A stretch of 10,605 nucleotides of DNA from positions 1 through 10,605 of the forward strand of contig JAFSWV010000067.1 in the NCBI GenBank assembly GCA_017444325.1. Direction: 5' to 3'. Made by a program: the position numbers and the translations under genes. How positions within the stretch are numbered: the stretch's first letter is position 1; each line of letters opens with the position of its first letter. Below the pieces are notes generated by a model that worked only from the letters and a program-made list of their open reading frames with translations, did not search any database and had not been told where the DNA came from. This stretch comes from a bacterium (GTDB lineage Bacteria; Auribacterota; UBA3054). This document shows positions 1 to 6,330 of this stretch, in pieces.

Positions 1-89
1 CTATGGATTTTGACAGCAAATGTAATCTATTTCATAATTGATTGAAGCCAACATCACGGCTGACAGATTGACGTAGGTTTATGGAAGCC

Positions 90-106
90 TTTGCTTTTGA
101 TAAAAT
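90..106 (+). promoter_or_regulatory. Putative promoter (extended -10 box) for the large secreted protein
   Basis: The 17 bases TTTGCTTTTGATAAAAT contain a TG-n-TAAAAT extended -10 element (TG at 98-99, TAAAAT at 101-106). A near-identical 17-mer (14 of 17 identical) precedes the amidase gene at 2176-2192. The -10 hexamer ends 6 bases before the ATG at 113, so transcription would start about at the start codon, giving a leaderless mRNA. This agrees with the absence of a Shine-Dalgarno sequence. A TTGACG at 68-73 is too far (27 bases) from the hexamer to be its -35. The motif and its repetition are seen in the sequence; promoter function is inferred. Confidence 0.5.
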
Positions 107-112
107 AAAAGC

Positions 113-2167
113 ATGCGTAGCCTATTACTATCTCTTGGGATCGTATCCATTGTTTGCGCCTTCTATGCGCACGCCGCGTTTTCCGCCGAACTTGGCGAGA
201 ACGATTACCTTAATAATTACGAAGTGCCGGTCCTCATAAAGGTCCCCTACTATGAGAAAGACTCGAAAGAAGCTGTTCCCTTCGAACTGATGCTCCAGCC
301 AGGCGACCTCTACAAAAGCCGCTCCGGCAAAAACGGACTTGTATATGCAAATTTTGCAAAGATCGAAAAAGCCTTGGCGGAGCATAAGGAAAAGAACGCT
401 AAAACGCCGGTGGTGAGCTGGAGCGACGGACGCAAGAACGCTGACAAGGAATATGAGAAATATCTGGAAGACATTAAGGCAGACGTCATGCCGAAAGAGT
501 GGGTCGATAATTACCGCTCCGACTATACGTACGAGCTTGAACAGAACAAAAGACAGTTAGATCAGCAGGAAGACGGAAAAAAGAACGGCGGTTGGTTCGA
601 TGAAGAGTATTACATGGAAGCTCTGACGAAGTACGCCGTCCTTACCAATTTCCATTCCCGCATAGACGATCTGACCAATCCGGCTTCCGATCCAGACCAA
701 GACGGCCTTGACAACAGAACGGAATACGCAAGAGGCACCAGTCCTATCTTCAAAGACTATGTCTCGGCATATCCCGGATACGTCGAAATTAAATACGACA
801 ACTCTTCCAACGTAACCGGGACGTTTTATCTGGTGAACACAGCAAAAGAAAGCAAAACCATAAGCCTTGAAAACGTCCTGTATCAATGGTCCGACCTCTA
901 CAAAATGCATTTTGTGACCAAGAAAGGCGAACTGAAGGGCGACAAGATAACCTTGCCGCCCGAGAGCGAAACCAAAATAGACTTTTATTTCAAAGCAGAT
1001 GCCGCGCCGCGCTATTTCGACGATGCTTTCAGCACAGTAATTTATACCACGAACGAATTTGGAAGAACTCACTTTGAAATAAAGCTTCACTCTTACGAAG
1101 ACAAAAGCAAACCGCTCACGATCCCCAAAAATAAGAAGCCGGCGGAAGGCACGCTTTATGAAGGCGGAGAAGCCCTGACTTTTTCATGGGAAGAGCCAGG
1201 CTTAAGCATGAAACAGGACCGTTATGAAAGAATAAATTACAAATTGTTTTTAGCCTCCCCTTTCAACGACGTGCGCGGTTCAAACGAGATCTCGGTCAAA
1301 AAGCACCGGAATTTCAAAGCGGGAGCTTTCGGGCCAGGCGTCTATTTCTGGCGCGTTGGCAAGCAGGATCGCTTTCATGAGCCTGTCAGCTCTCCCTGGA
1401 GCTGGTTCGCCGTCGGGAAAGAAGTCGGCCCGGTCAATGAAAAACAGTTGAACCGGGGTGATCCGCGTCATGAGCATTGGCCGTATAGTAAAGCGTTTCT
1501 TGAACTGTATTTCATTTTCGCGGGAGAACCCTACGAATTGAACATTGGAAATCTGGATTCCACGGAAAACTCCCATTTCCCCGCTTCCTGGAGCGATCCC
1601 AAGCAGGAAGTCAGTTACGGCTCATCCCAAAACGGCGAAAGCCCCTGGAAGATCAAAGGCTCGTTCGATGCGCCCGGCTTATACAGCAACTTGTGGTTGG
1701 ATATTGACGCAAAGGGCGAAACCAACGAAATATGGTGCTTCTTCATCGTCCGCCAGCCGCCTTACAAGCGCATCAAACGCTCTTATTACGATCCCGACAC
1801 TAAAGTCGTAATGCACGACCTCTTCAAAAACCTCTCCTTCAACTTTAACGAAAAGGAGTACTTCGAGGCTCTTTCCAAAAAGGAAGGCCTTGATTGGGAA
1901 ACTGCCGACTCAAAAGAATTCATTCCATCCCTTCCGGATGGTCTCAAAGCTAACAAGATCGCAGACGGCGACATAGAGATCTCGGGCGCACCGACAGTTG
2001 ACGGCGTCTTCACCAACATATTCAAAGTCACAAAGGGCGATGTCTGTTCCGAAGAAACGCATATCTTCAATATCAAAGACATAGGCGAACCGCCCTTTGA
2101 AATAGAATATGCCCTCAAAGATAAATACCGGCATATTCTTCTAGAAAAAGCACGAAAAGAAAAGTAA
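113..2167 (+). CDS. Secreted multidomain protein with EF-hand-like calcium loop, FN3-like and putative Ig (He_PIG-like) regions
   Basis: A 684-residue protein of unknown function, probably exported to the periplasm or cell surface. It starts with a Sec-type signal peptide (MRS, a hydrophobic stretch to about residue 19, likely cleavage after AHA at 21 or after A25). Residues about 26-185 are charged and lysine-rich. Residues 193-204 form a perfect 12-residue EF-hand-type loop, DPDQDGLDNRTE (positions 1, 3, 5, 6 and 12), followed by YARGTSP, like the calcium-binding repeats common in surface proteins of PVC bacteria. Beta-rich segments follow: about 220-325; about 330-440, FN3-like with 'GVYFWRVG' and 'SPWSWFAVG'; about 465-550, 'AGEPYELNIG' then 'IKGSFDAPGLYSNLWLDI'; and about 600-650, 'LPDGLKANK...IEISGAPTVDGVFTNIFKV', which reads as a putative-Ig repeat. 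The tail is basic and no C-terminal anchor is visible. The gene looks more AT-rich than its neighbours. The domain calls rest on pattern reading; the reading frame and signal peptide are firm. Confidence 0.85.
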   Translation: MRSLLLSLGIVSIVCAFYAHAAFSAELGENDYLNNYEVPVLIKVPYYEKDSKEAVPFELMLQPGDLYKSRSGKNGLVYANFAKIEKALAEHKEKNAKTPVVSWSDGRKNADKEYEKYLEDIKADVMPKEWVDNYRSDYTYELEQNKRQLDQQEDGKKNGGWFDEEYYMEALTKYAVLTNFHSRIDDLTNPASDPDQDGLDNRTEYARGTSPIFKDYVSAYPGYVEIKYDNSSNVTGTFYLVNTAKESKTISLENVLYQWSDLYKMHFVTKKGELKGDKITLPPESETKIDFYFKADAAPRYFDDAFSTVIYTTNEFGRTHFEIKLHSYEDKSKPLTIPKNKKPAEGTLYEGGEALTFSWEEPGLSMKQDRYERINYKLFLASPFNDVRGSNEISVKKHRNFKAGAFGPGVYFWRVGKQDRFHEPVSSPWSWFAVGKEVGPVNEKQLNRGDPRHEHWPYSKAFLELYFIFAGEPYELNIGNLDSTENSHFPASWSDPKQEVSYGSSQNGESPWKIKGSFDAPGLYSNLWLDIDAKGETNEIWCFFIVRQPPYKRIKRSYYDPDTKVVMHDLFKNLSFNFNEKEYFEALSKKEGLDWETADSKEFIPSLPDGLKANKIADGDIEISGAPTVDGVFTNIFKVTKGDVCSEETHIFNIKDIGEPPFEIEYALKDKYRHILLEKARKEK

Positions 2168-2175
2168 ATAATTCT

Positions 2176-2192
2176 TTTGCTTATGGTATAAT
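2176..2192 (+). promoter_or_regulatory. Putative promoter (extended -10 box) for the amidase-murI operon
   Basis: TTTGCTTATGGTATAAT carries a consensus TATAAT (2187-2192) with an extended TG at 2184-2185. It sits in the short gap between the stop at 2167 and the ATG at 2204. No good -35 lies 17 bases upstream, which is compatible with an extended -10 promoter. The expected transcription start near 2199-2200 leaves only about 4-5 bases of leader. It matches the box at 90-106 at 14 of 17 positions. Confidence 0.65.
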
Positions 2193-2203
2193 CTAGATGG
2201 ATT

Positions 2204-3274
2204 ATGCGTAAGTTATTGTTAGCGATCACAGGGTGTTTGTTTTTGCTCTTCGCCTTTGAGGCAGAAGGCGCTTTGCGCGCTTTTGATGTGGGCGGGAGGG
2301 CTTTTAAGCTTGAGACGAACGTTTTGGGGTCCGCCGAGTTCGTTTCTTTATATGATCTCTCTCAGGCTATTGGCGGGGCTCTGACTTGCGACGAATGGAC
2401 AAGATGTATTGAGCTCAGGGTTGCAGGCAAGTCGTTTAGGTTCATGCCTTCCTCTAGGGCTGTTTTGATAGATGGAGACGACTGCATCTATTTGCCGAAC
2501 GCCGTGACGGAGATAAAGGGCGACGCGCTTGTCACCACCGCCTTCATAACGTCGATCCTGCCGGATTACATGAAGTCGTCCGGGAAAGGAAAATCGACTT
2601 ACGCTGGAAACAAGAAGCTCGTTGTCCTGGACGCCGGGCATGGAGGGCATGACACCGGATGCCGTGGCGGAGGCTTGAACGAGAAAGACATTACTTTGGA
2701 TGTGACCAGAAGAGTCAGGGATCTATTAACGGAGATGGGATACCGCGTCATAATGACAAGAAATTCGGACGTGTTTTTGGAACTGCCAAGCAGGTCTGAC
2801 ATAGCTAACAGAAACGGCGCGGATATCTTCGTGTCGATCCATGTCAACGACGCGGCCAACACCTCGGCTTGCGGGACTGAAACGTATTATTTGTCCAAAG
2901 TGCAGGTTGACAACGATTATCATGCCAGAAGACTTGAGACCTCCTCTTACGGGTATGAGCTTAGGAAACGCTGGAGCAGCTTGACGACTAAGATGAAGAG
3001 CGTCATGCGCCAACAGCATTACCAGACCACGCAGCAGAAGTCGCAGCTTCTGGCGGAGAAGGTCCAGAAACGTCTGGCGCGCGCCGCCGGCGGCGACAAC
3101 AGAGGCGTGAAAGGAAAGAATTTGTCCGTTCTTCGCAACTCATACTGCCCCTGCTGCCTGGTGGAGATCGGCTTCATCAGCAACTGGTCGGACTTAAAGA
3201 AAATGAAAACAAGCGCCCACAAGCAGAAAGTGGCCCAGGCCATCGCGCAGGGCATCAAGGATTATTTGAAATGA
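2204..3274 (+). CDS. N-acetylmuramoyl-L-alanine amidase (Amidase_3/AmiC family)
   Basis: A zinc amidase of 356 residues that cleaves the amide bond between N-acetylmuramic acid and L-alanine of the stem peptide. It has a signal peptide (MRKLLL, hydrophobic core to about residue 18, likely cut near EGA), so it should act in the periplasm. Residues about 30-125 ('VSLYDLSQAIGG', 'IELRVAGKSFRF', 'DALVTTAFITSIL') resemble the copper-amine-oxidase-N-type wall-associated domain often fused to such enzymes. The catalytic domain runs from about 138 to 355. Zinc ligands are H146 (DAGHGG), E160 (NEKD) and H213 (SIHVN); the catalytic glutamate is E321 (VEIGFISN). Between H213 and E321 lies an extra basic helix-like segment (about 232-280) of the kind that autoinhibits division amidases. 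Three cysteines (C315, C317, C318) sit just before E321, which is unusual. The gene overlaps murI by ATGA. Family assignment is firm; the exact Ami subtype is not. Confidence 0.95.
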   Translation: MRKLLLAITGCLFLLFAFEAEGALRAFDVGGRAFKLETNVLGSAEFVSLYDLSQAIGGALTCDEWTRCIELRVAGKSFRFMPSSRAVLIDGDDCIYLPNAVTEIKGDALVTTAFITSILPDYMKSSGKGKSTYAGNKKLVVLDAGHGGHDTGCRGGGLNEKDITLDVTRRVRDLLTEMGYRVIMTRNSDVFLELPSRSDIANRNGADIFVSIHVNDAANTSACGTETYYLSKVQVDNDYHARRLETSSYGYELRKRWSSLTTKMKSVMRQQHYQTTQQKSQLLAEKVQKRLARAAGGDNRGVKGKNLSVLRNSYCPCCLVEIGFISNWSDLKKMKTSAHKQKVAQAIAQGIKDYLK

Positions 3275-4077
3275 GTGACAAACCTAAAATTGAAGCTCCC
3301 ATCGGCATCTTCGACTCCGGCTTGGGCGGACTGACCGTCGTCAAAGCCGTAAGGGATCGCTTGGCCTCTGAAGACGTGATCTATTACGGCGACACGGCGC
3401 ACGTTCCCTACGGCTCCAAGAGCAAGGAAACGATCGTCGGTTTTACCAATGACGCGGTGCGCTTCTTTCTTGACCACGGCGTTAAATGCATCGTCATCGC
3501 CTGCAACACCGCGACCGCCCTGGCGCTGCCGGAAATAACGGCGCCCGTTCCGATGCTCGGCGTGATAGAAGCCGGGGCGAGGGCCGCGCTTTCCGCTTCC
3601 AAAAACTACAAGATCGGCGTGATCGGAACATCCGCTACCATAGCATCCGAAGCTTATCCCAACGTGCTGCGGAAAATGAATCCCGAATGCGCCATCTACG
3701 CCCATCCCTGTCCCCTCTTCGTTCCCCTGGTGGAGGAGGGCTGGCTGGACCGCGAGGCAACGAAGATGGTCGTGAAGGAATATCTGACGCCTTTGAAGAT
3801 GGCCGGGATAGACACCCTGGTCTTGGGCTGCACGCACTATCCTCTGCTGGCCGGCGTGATCGGCGATTTCTTAGGTCCGGATGTCAAGCTGGTCGATTCC
3901 GCCTCCGCCTGTGCGGCGGAATTGGAAAGCATACTTAAGAATGAAGGATTGCTTAGGAACGCCGGCAGCGGCAGCGAGACTTTCTTCGTAACGGACGGCG
4001 CTGCCAAGTTCTCCGAGACAGGTTCGCGCTTCTTAGGCCGCTCTTTGCAGGCCATAAAGTTCACCCCATCCCGCTAA
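3271..4077 (+). CDS. murI: Glutamate racemase
   Basis: Cytoplasmic cofactor-independent racemase that makes D-glutamate from L-glutamate for MurD, an essential step of peptidoglycan precursor synthesis. At 268 residues the length is normal. The N-terminal 'IGIFDSGLGGLTV' carries the conserved D15 and S16. The two catalytic cysteines are C78 in 'ACNTATA' and C187 in 'GCTHYPLL'. 'YYGDTAHVPYG' (38-48) and the 'EAGARAA' segment are also typical. The start overlaps the amidase stop by four bases (ATGA), and AAGGA at 3257-3261 gives a reasonable Shine-Dalgarno 9 bases upstream, so the two genes should be translationally coupled. Pairing with a wall hydrolase places both in wall metabolism. Confidence 0.98.
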   Translation: MSDKPKIEAPIGIFDSGLGGLTVVKAVRDRLASEDVIYYGDTAHVPYGSKSKETIVGFTNDAVRFFLDHGVKCIVIACNTATALALPEITAPVPMLGVIEAGARAALSASKNYKIGVIGTSATIASEAYPNVLRKMNPECAIYAHPCPLFVPLVEEGWLDREATKMVVKEYLTPLKMAGIDTLVLGCTHYPLLAGVIGDFLGPDVKLVDSASACAAELESILKNEGLLRNAGSGSETFFVTDGAAKFSETGSRFLGRSLQAIKFTPSR

Positions 4078-4078
4078 A

Positions 4079-4480
4079 ATGCCCAAGAACAGCCCTAGAA
4101 CGTCCAGAAACAGCTCTTCTGGTTCAAAGTGGTATCTGAGAGCCTACGCTTTCTCCGCGCGTCTTCTGGCGACGCTGGCGGTCCTGCTGATGATCTTATT
4201 GTTTTTCCAGCAGATCGTTCATATAGCGCAGCAGAGCTTCAACGACACCGTTGCGCTTTGCCTGATACCGATCATGTTGTCGGTCGCCTATCTTTACAGC
4301 TGGAAAAGCCTCTGGTGGTCGGGCGCCGCGGCGCTGCTCGTTCTGGTCGCGTTCCTCGCCTTCATGATAAACCAGAATTTGGGCGAGACGCTGCCTGTTG
4401 AAATAATCCTGCTTTTGAATCTGCCGACTTTCTTTTTGATCAGCGCGGCCGCGCTGATGCATTTCTCCGGAAGGGACTAG
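4079..4480 (+). CDS. Small four-helix membrane protein of unknown function
   Basis: A protein of 133 residues that I do not recognise. The first 20 residues are polar and rich in Ser, Arg, Lys and Asn. Four hydrophobic segments follow, about residues 25-46, 58-74, 78-97 and 105-127, so it should be a polytopic inner-membrane protein with short loops. It begins one base after the murI stop (TAA-A-ATG) and has no Shine-Dalgarno, so it probably depends on translational coupling to murI. Its position suggests an envelope role, but that is only context. Its TAG stop lies in a CTAG shared with the converging CnoX-like gene on the other strand. Confidence 0.8.
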   Translation: MPKNSPRTSRNSSSGSKWYLRAYAFSARLLATLAVLLMILLFFQQIVHIAQQSFNDTVALCLIPIMLSVAYLYSWKSLWWSGAAALLVLVAFLAFMINQNLGETLPVEIILLLNLPTFFLISAAALMHFSGRD

Positions 4481-4842
4481 ATAAAGAGGAGATTGGCCAG
4501 TCTCCCCCTGGCGCCGAAGTCCCCTGCCACTGAGAAGACCGCCAGGAGGACTTTCCTTGCGAGGTCGTCGCCGAATTTGCGGTCTTTGGCGATGAAAGCT
4601 AAGAGATCCTCCACAGCCTCTTCGCAGCGGTAGTCTTTGAGTTTTGTTTTGATCTCTTCCCAGTCTCGGTTTGGGGAAATCGTTTCATCAAGCATTTCTC
4701 TGAGAAGCAGGGCGATGTTTTCCTTTTCACTTAAGAGAGCGGGATCATCCATTTCTTCGCAGACGGTTTTGGCCTTTGCAAGGTCTTTGGTGATCCAGAG
4801 GAGCTTTATGTGTGCGAGCCAGAGCGCGCGGTCGTGTTTCTT
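4477..4842 (-). pseudogene. C-terminal TPR part of a CnoX/YbbN-like co-chaperone, cut off from its thioredoxin half by two in-frame TAA codons
   Basis: These 121 sense codons continue in the same frame directly after two tandem stops (4848-4846 and 4845-4843) that end the thioredoxin half. The translation begins KKHDRALWLAHIKLLW and continues through ITKDLAKAKTVCEE, a typical TPR helix pair. It ends with 'FIAKDRKFGDDLARKVLLAVF' and 'RLANLLF', close to the C-terminal signature of CnoX/YbbN ('LL..LRKD....DGQTRK....I...LG....YRR.L..LL'). No plausible start codon lies between the stops and the ATG at 4752, which is in the middle of the domain and has no convincing Shine-Dalgarno. An independent product would be a 91-residue fragment (4752-4477). 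Apart from the double stop the frame is intact, which points to a recent lesion, a recoding event or a sequence error. Its stop overlaps the convergent gene's stop in CTAG. Confidence 0.75.
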
Positions 4843-4845
4843 TTA

Positions 4846-5277
4846 TTACCTTAAGATGGGAATAAGGGCGAGGGCTCTGGGATACTGCCCTTCGTTCATA
4901 GCCTGGTCGAATTCTTCTTTCAGGGTCTCCTCGGCCGGCTTGGGAGGAAGGTAAGGCGTTATGAGTTTCTCGAGCGAATCATCGTTCAGAAGGCCTTCGG
5001 CCTGGTCAACGGTCTCCCCGCCCTTGAAGACGAGCATAGTGGGGACGGTACGCAGGCGCATTTGGGAAGCGAGGACAGCGTTCGCTTGTTTTTCTATGTC
5101 GAGGAAAACGATCTTAAGCGCTTGGCTTTTGGCTTCCAGTTTTTCCAGAGAGGAAAGGTTGTCTTTGCATTTTGAGGAGCGGGAGGAGTCGAAAACGACT
5201 ACGAGAACGTCGTCCTTGGCGCACTCTTTGATCGTTTTGATCAATTCTTCCCTTGATTCTAAATATTGCGCTGCCAT
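4846..5277 (-). CDS. Thioredoxin-domain part of a CnoX/YbbN-like protein, ended early by tandem TAA TAA
   Basis: A 143-residue thioredoxin-fold domain, probably cytoplasmic because no signal peptide is seen. The active-site position reads S34-S-K-C37 within 'DSSRSSKCKDN'. It lacks the WCGPC of true thioredoxins but matches the SxxC arrangement of E. coli CnoX (YbbN), a chaperedoxin that binds unfolded proteins and passes them to GroEL/DnaK. The cis-proline motif 'LRTVPT' (75-80) and 'LVFKGGE' (82-88) are present. After about residue 115 the first TPR begins ('EEFDQAMNEGQYPRALAL') and is cut by two stops. With the downstream in-frame remainder the gene would have 266 codons, near the 284 residues of E. 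coli CnoX. It starts 2 bases after the gspI stop without a clear Shine-Dalgarno, as the last gene of the secretion operon. Family call is good; whether a working protein is made is uncertain. Confidence 0.75.
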   Translation of the reverse strand: MAAQYLESREELIKTIKECAKDDVLVVVFDSSRSSKCKDNLSSLEKLEAKSQALKIVFLDIEKQANAVLASQMRLRTVPTMLVFKGGETVDQAEGLLNDDSLEKLITPYLPPKPAEETLKEEFDQAMNEGQYPRALALIPILR

Positions 5278-5279
5278 AA

Positions 5280-5702
5280 TCAGAGATTTTTGTTGTCGAA
5301 ATCTACGAAGAATGTTGTAAGCGTGAATTCCGTAGGCGGATCGACGGCGTTCCAGAATACCGTCACCGTGACCTCCCTGAGATCGGGGTTGGTGACATCC
5401 GTAAGGCTGCCGTCAACGTCGTCTTTTACTTCCTCCACGATCTCCACGTGGAAAGTGTAATCCGGGAAATCGCTGCCGAAGTCGCCGTCAGTTACGATGT
5501 CATCGGCTTTCTTCTGCCAGTAGAGCGTCTCGATGTCCGCCATCACCTTGCGGGCAAGATTGGCCTGGACCGTCACGGCTTCCGCTCTCCTGATGGCCCT
5601 GGTGCTTGAGCCGATCAATTTGAAGGCCGCCGAGGCGCCGATGGAAAGGATGACGATGGCCGCCATCACTTCCAGCAATGTGAAGCCAGACCTAATCCTC
5701 AT
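5280..5702 (-). CDS. gspI: Type II secretion minor pseudopilin GspI
   Basis: A 140-residue pseudopilin. The class III prepilin leader MRIRSG is followed by FTLLEVMAAIVILSIG, with processing expected between G6 and F7, and Glu at mature position +5 (E11). The 'FTLLEVMAAIVILSIG' plus 'SSTRAIRRAEAVTVQANLARKVMADIE' pattern and the short length are typical of GspI, a tip-complex subunit that works with GspJ, GspK and GspH at the inner membrane and periplasm. The start overlaps the upstream gspH-like stop by 11 bases and has a strong Shine-Dalgarno (AGGAGG at 5715-5710, 7 bases from the ATG), so this start is well supported. It is followed 2 bases later by the CnoX-like gene. Confidence 0.88.
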   Translation of the reverse strand: MRIRSGFTLLEVMAAIVILSIGASAAFKLIGSSTRAIRRAEAVTVQANLARKVMADIETLYWQKKADDIVTDGDFGSDFPDYTFHVEIVEEVKDDVDGSLTDVTNPDLREVTVTVFWNAVDPPTEFTLTTFFVDFDNKNL

Positions 5703-6330
5703 CTTCCGCCCTCCTGAAGGAGACCTGGCCTGTGTAGGTCACGTCGATGATGTATTTGAGATCCTCTTTCTGAGTAGCGGAAAGGACGATCAGGACAGGC
5801 TCCACGTTGCCCCTGGCGTCGAAATTGATCGTGTAGGGATCCTCGTCGTACTCTTCGTCGTACTGGTCGCGGATGAATTCGAGCTTTACGCTGGGGGGAA
5901 GCTTCCTGCTGGTCTGGTACATTGGAGTGCTGGTCCTGAGGTTGGTGACCGCGGCGTATTCGTTTTCGTAATAGTCGGGATGCTCCGTTTCCGTCTCGAT
6001 GTCTAAGGCGGAATCGAAGCGAAGGTCATCGGAGCTCTTGCCGACCAGATCGTCGATGCTCAGGGGAAAATCGTTGTATTTGGACTCCCCTTTCGAGGAG
6101 CGGTAAGACTGGTTCTCGAAATCAAAGGTAAGGTTGTAGGGCGCTTTCTGAAGCGCCGCGTGCCCCTGGAGGTTCTTTATGGTGATGGTCAGCATCTGGG
6201 CTTCCTGCCTGACCTGGGCGGTCACGAAAAGCTTCGCGATGTTCGGCGAAGCCATGGAGGCCAGGATGCCGATGACCACGATAACGATTATGAGCTCTAT
6301 GAGCGTGAAACCCGCCAGCCTATTCTTCAT
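5692..6330 (-). CDS. gspH: Type II secretion pseudopilin, GspH/FimT-like
   Basis: A 212-residue pseudopilin with leader MKNRLAG and the conserved 'FTLIELIIVIVVIGILASMA' segment; cleavage is expected after G7, with Glu at +5 (E12). After the long N-terminal helix, 'RQEAQMLTITIKNLQGHAAL' followed by 'YNLTFDFENQSYRSS' resembles GspH/FimT, in which a helix ending near residue 60 leads to a beta domain. The C-terminal 'LEFI...YTINFDARGNVEPVLIVL...GQVSFR' pattern also fits GspH ('F.pdG...p..l.l...G.v'). It is longer than a typical major pseudopilin GspG (about 140 residues) and lacks the usual GspG segment after the helix. It overlaps gspK (upstream) and gspI (downstream) by 11 bases each. Pseudopilin status is firm; GspH rather than GspG is likely but not certain. 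Confidence 0.8.
   Translation of the reverse strand: MKNRLAGFTLIELIIVIVVIGILASMASPNIAKLFVTAQVRQEAQMLTITIKNLQGHAALQKAPYNLTFDFENQSYRSSKGESKYNDFPLSIDDLVGKSSDDLRFDSALDIETETEHPDYYENEYAAVTNLRTSTPMYQTSRKLPPSVKLEFIRDQYDEEYDEDPYTINFDARGNVEPVLIVLSATQKEDLKYIIDVTYTGQVSFRRAEDED
5710..5715 (-). promoter_or_regulatory. Strong Shine-Dalgarno for gspI
   Basis: On the minus strand this is AGGAGG, 7 bases before the gspI ATG (5702-5700) and inside the end of the gspH-like gene. It is the only full consensus ribosome binding site I see within the secretion operon; gspK, the gspH-like gene and the CnoX-like gene show none and probably rely on coupling. It may set a higher rate for GspI. Confidence 0.7.

Noticed and set aside
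75..90. Hairpin AGGTTT-ATGG-AAGCCT followed by T-rich sequence as a terminator of a gene to the left
   Set aside because: A short stem with a G-U pair and an interrupted T-run that also forms part of the promoter box; support is too weak.
557..1090. Long antisense open frame opposite the first gene
   Set aside because: It has no recognisable motif or ribosome site, and the plus-strand frame has a signal peptide and domain patterns; it is a shadow frame.
2155..2178. Inverted repeat AAAAGAA...TTCTTTT after the first gene as a terminator
   Set aside because: AT-rich 7-base arms without GC content would be unstable, and the right arm overlaps the amidase promoter box.
4488..4505. Inverted repeat GGAGAT-TGGCCA-GTCTCC as a terminator for one of the converging operons
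   Set aside because: The stem is only 6 pairs with a G-U on the plus strand and 5 pairs on the minus strand; no T-run follows on the plus strand and only a loose T-rich stretch on the minus strand. It also lies inside the CnoX-like coding sequence.
4843..4848. TAA reassigned as a sense codon to explain the double stop
   Set aside because: pfp, murI, the first gene and the partial gene at the right edge all end with TAA at sensible places, so TAA works as a stop in this genome.
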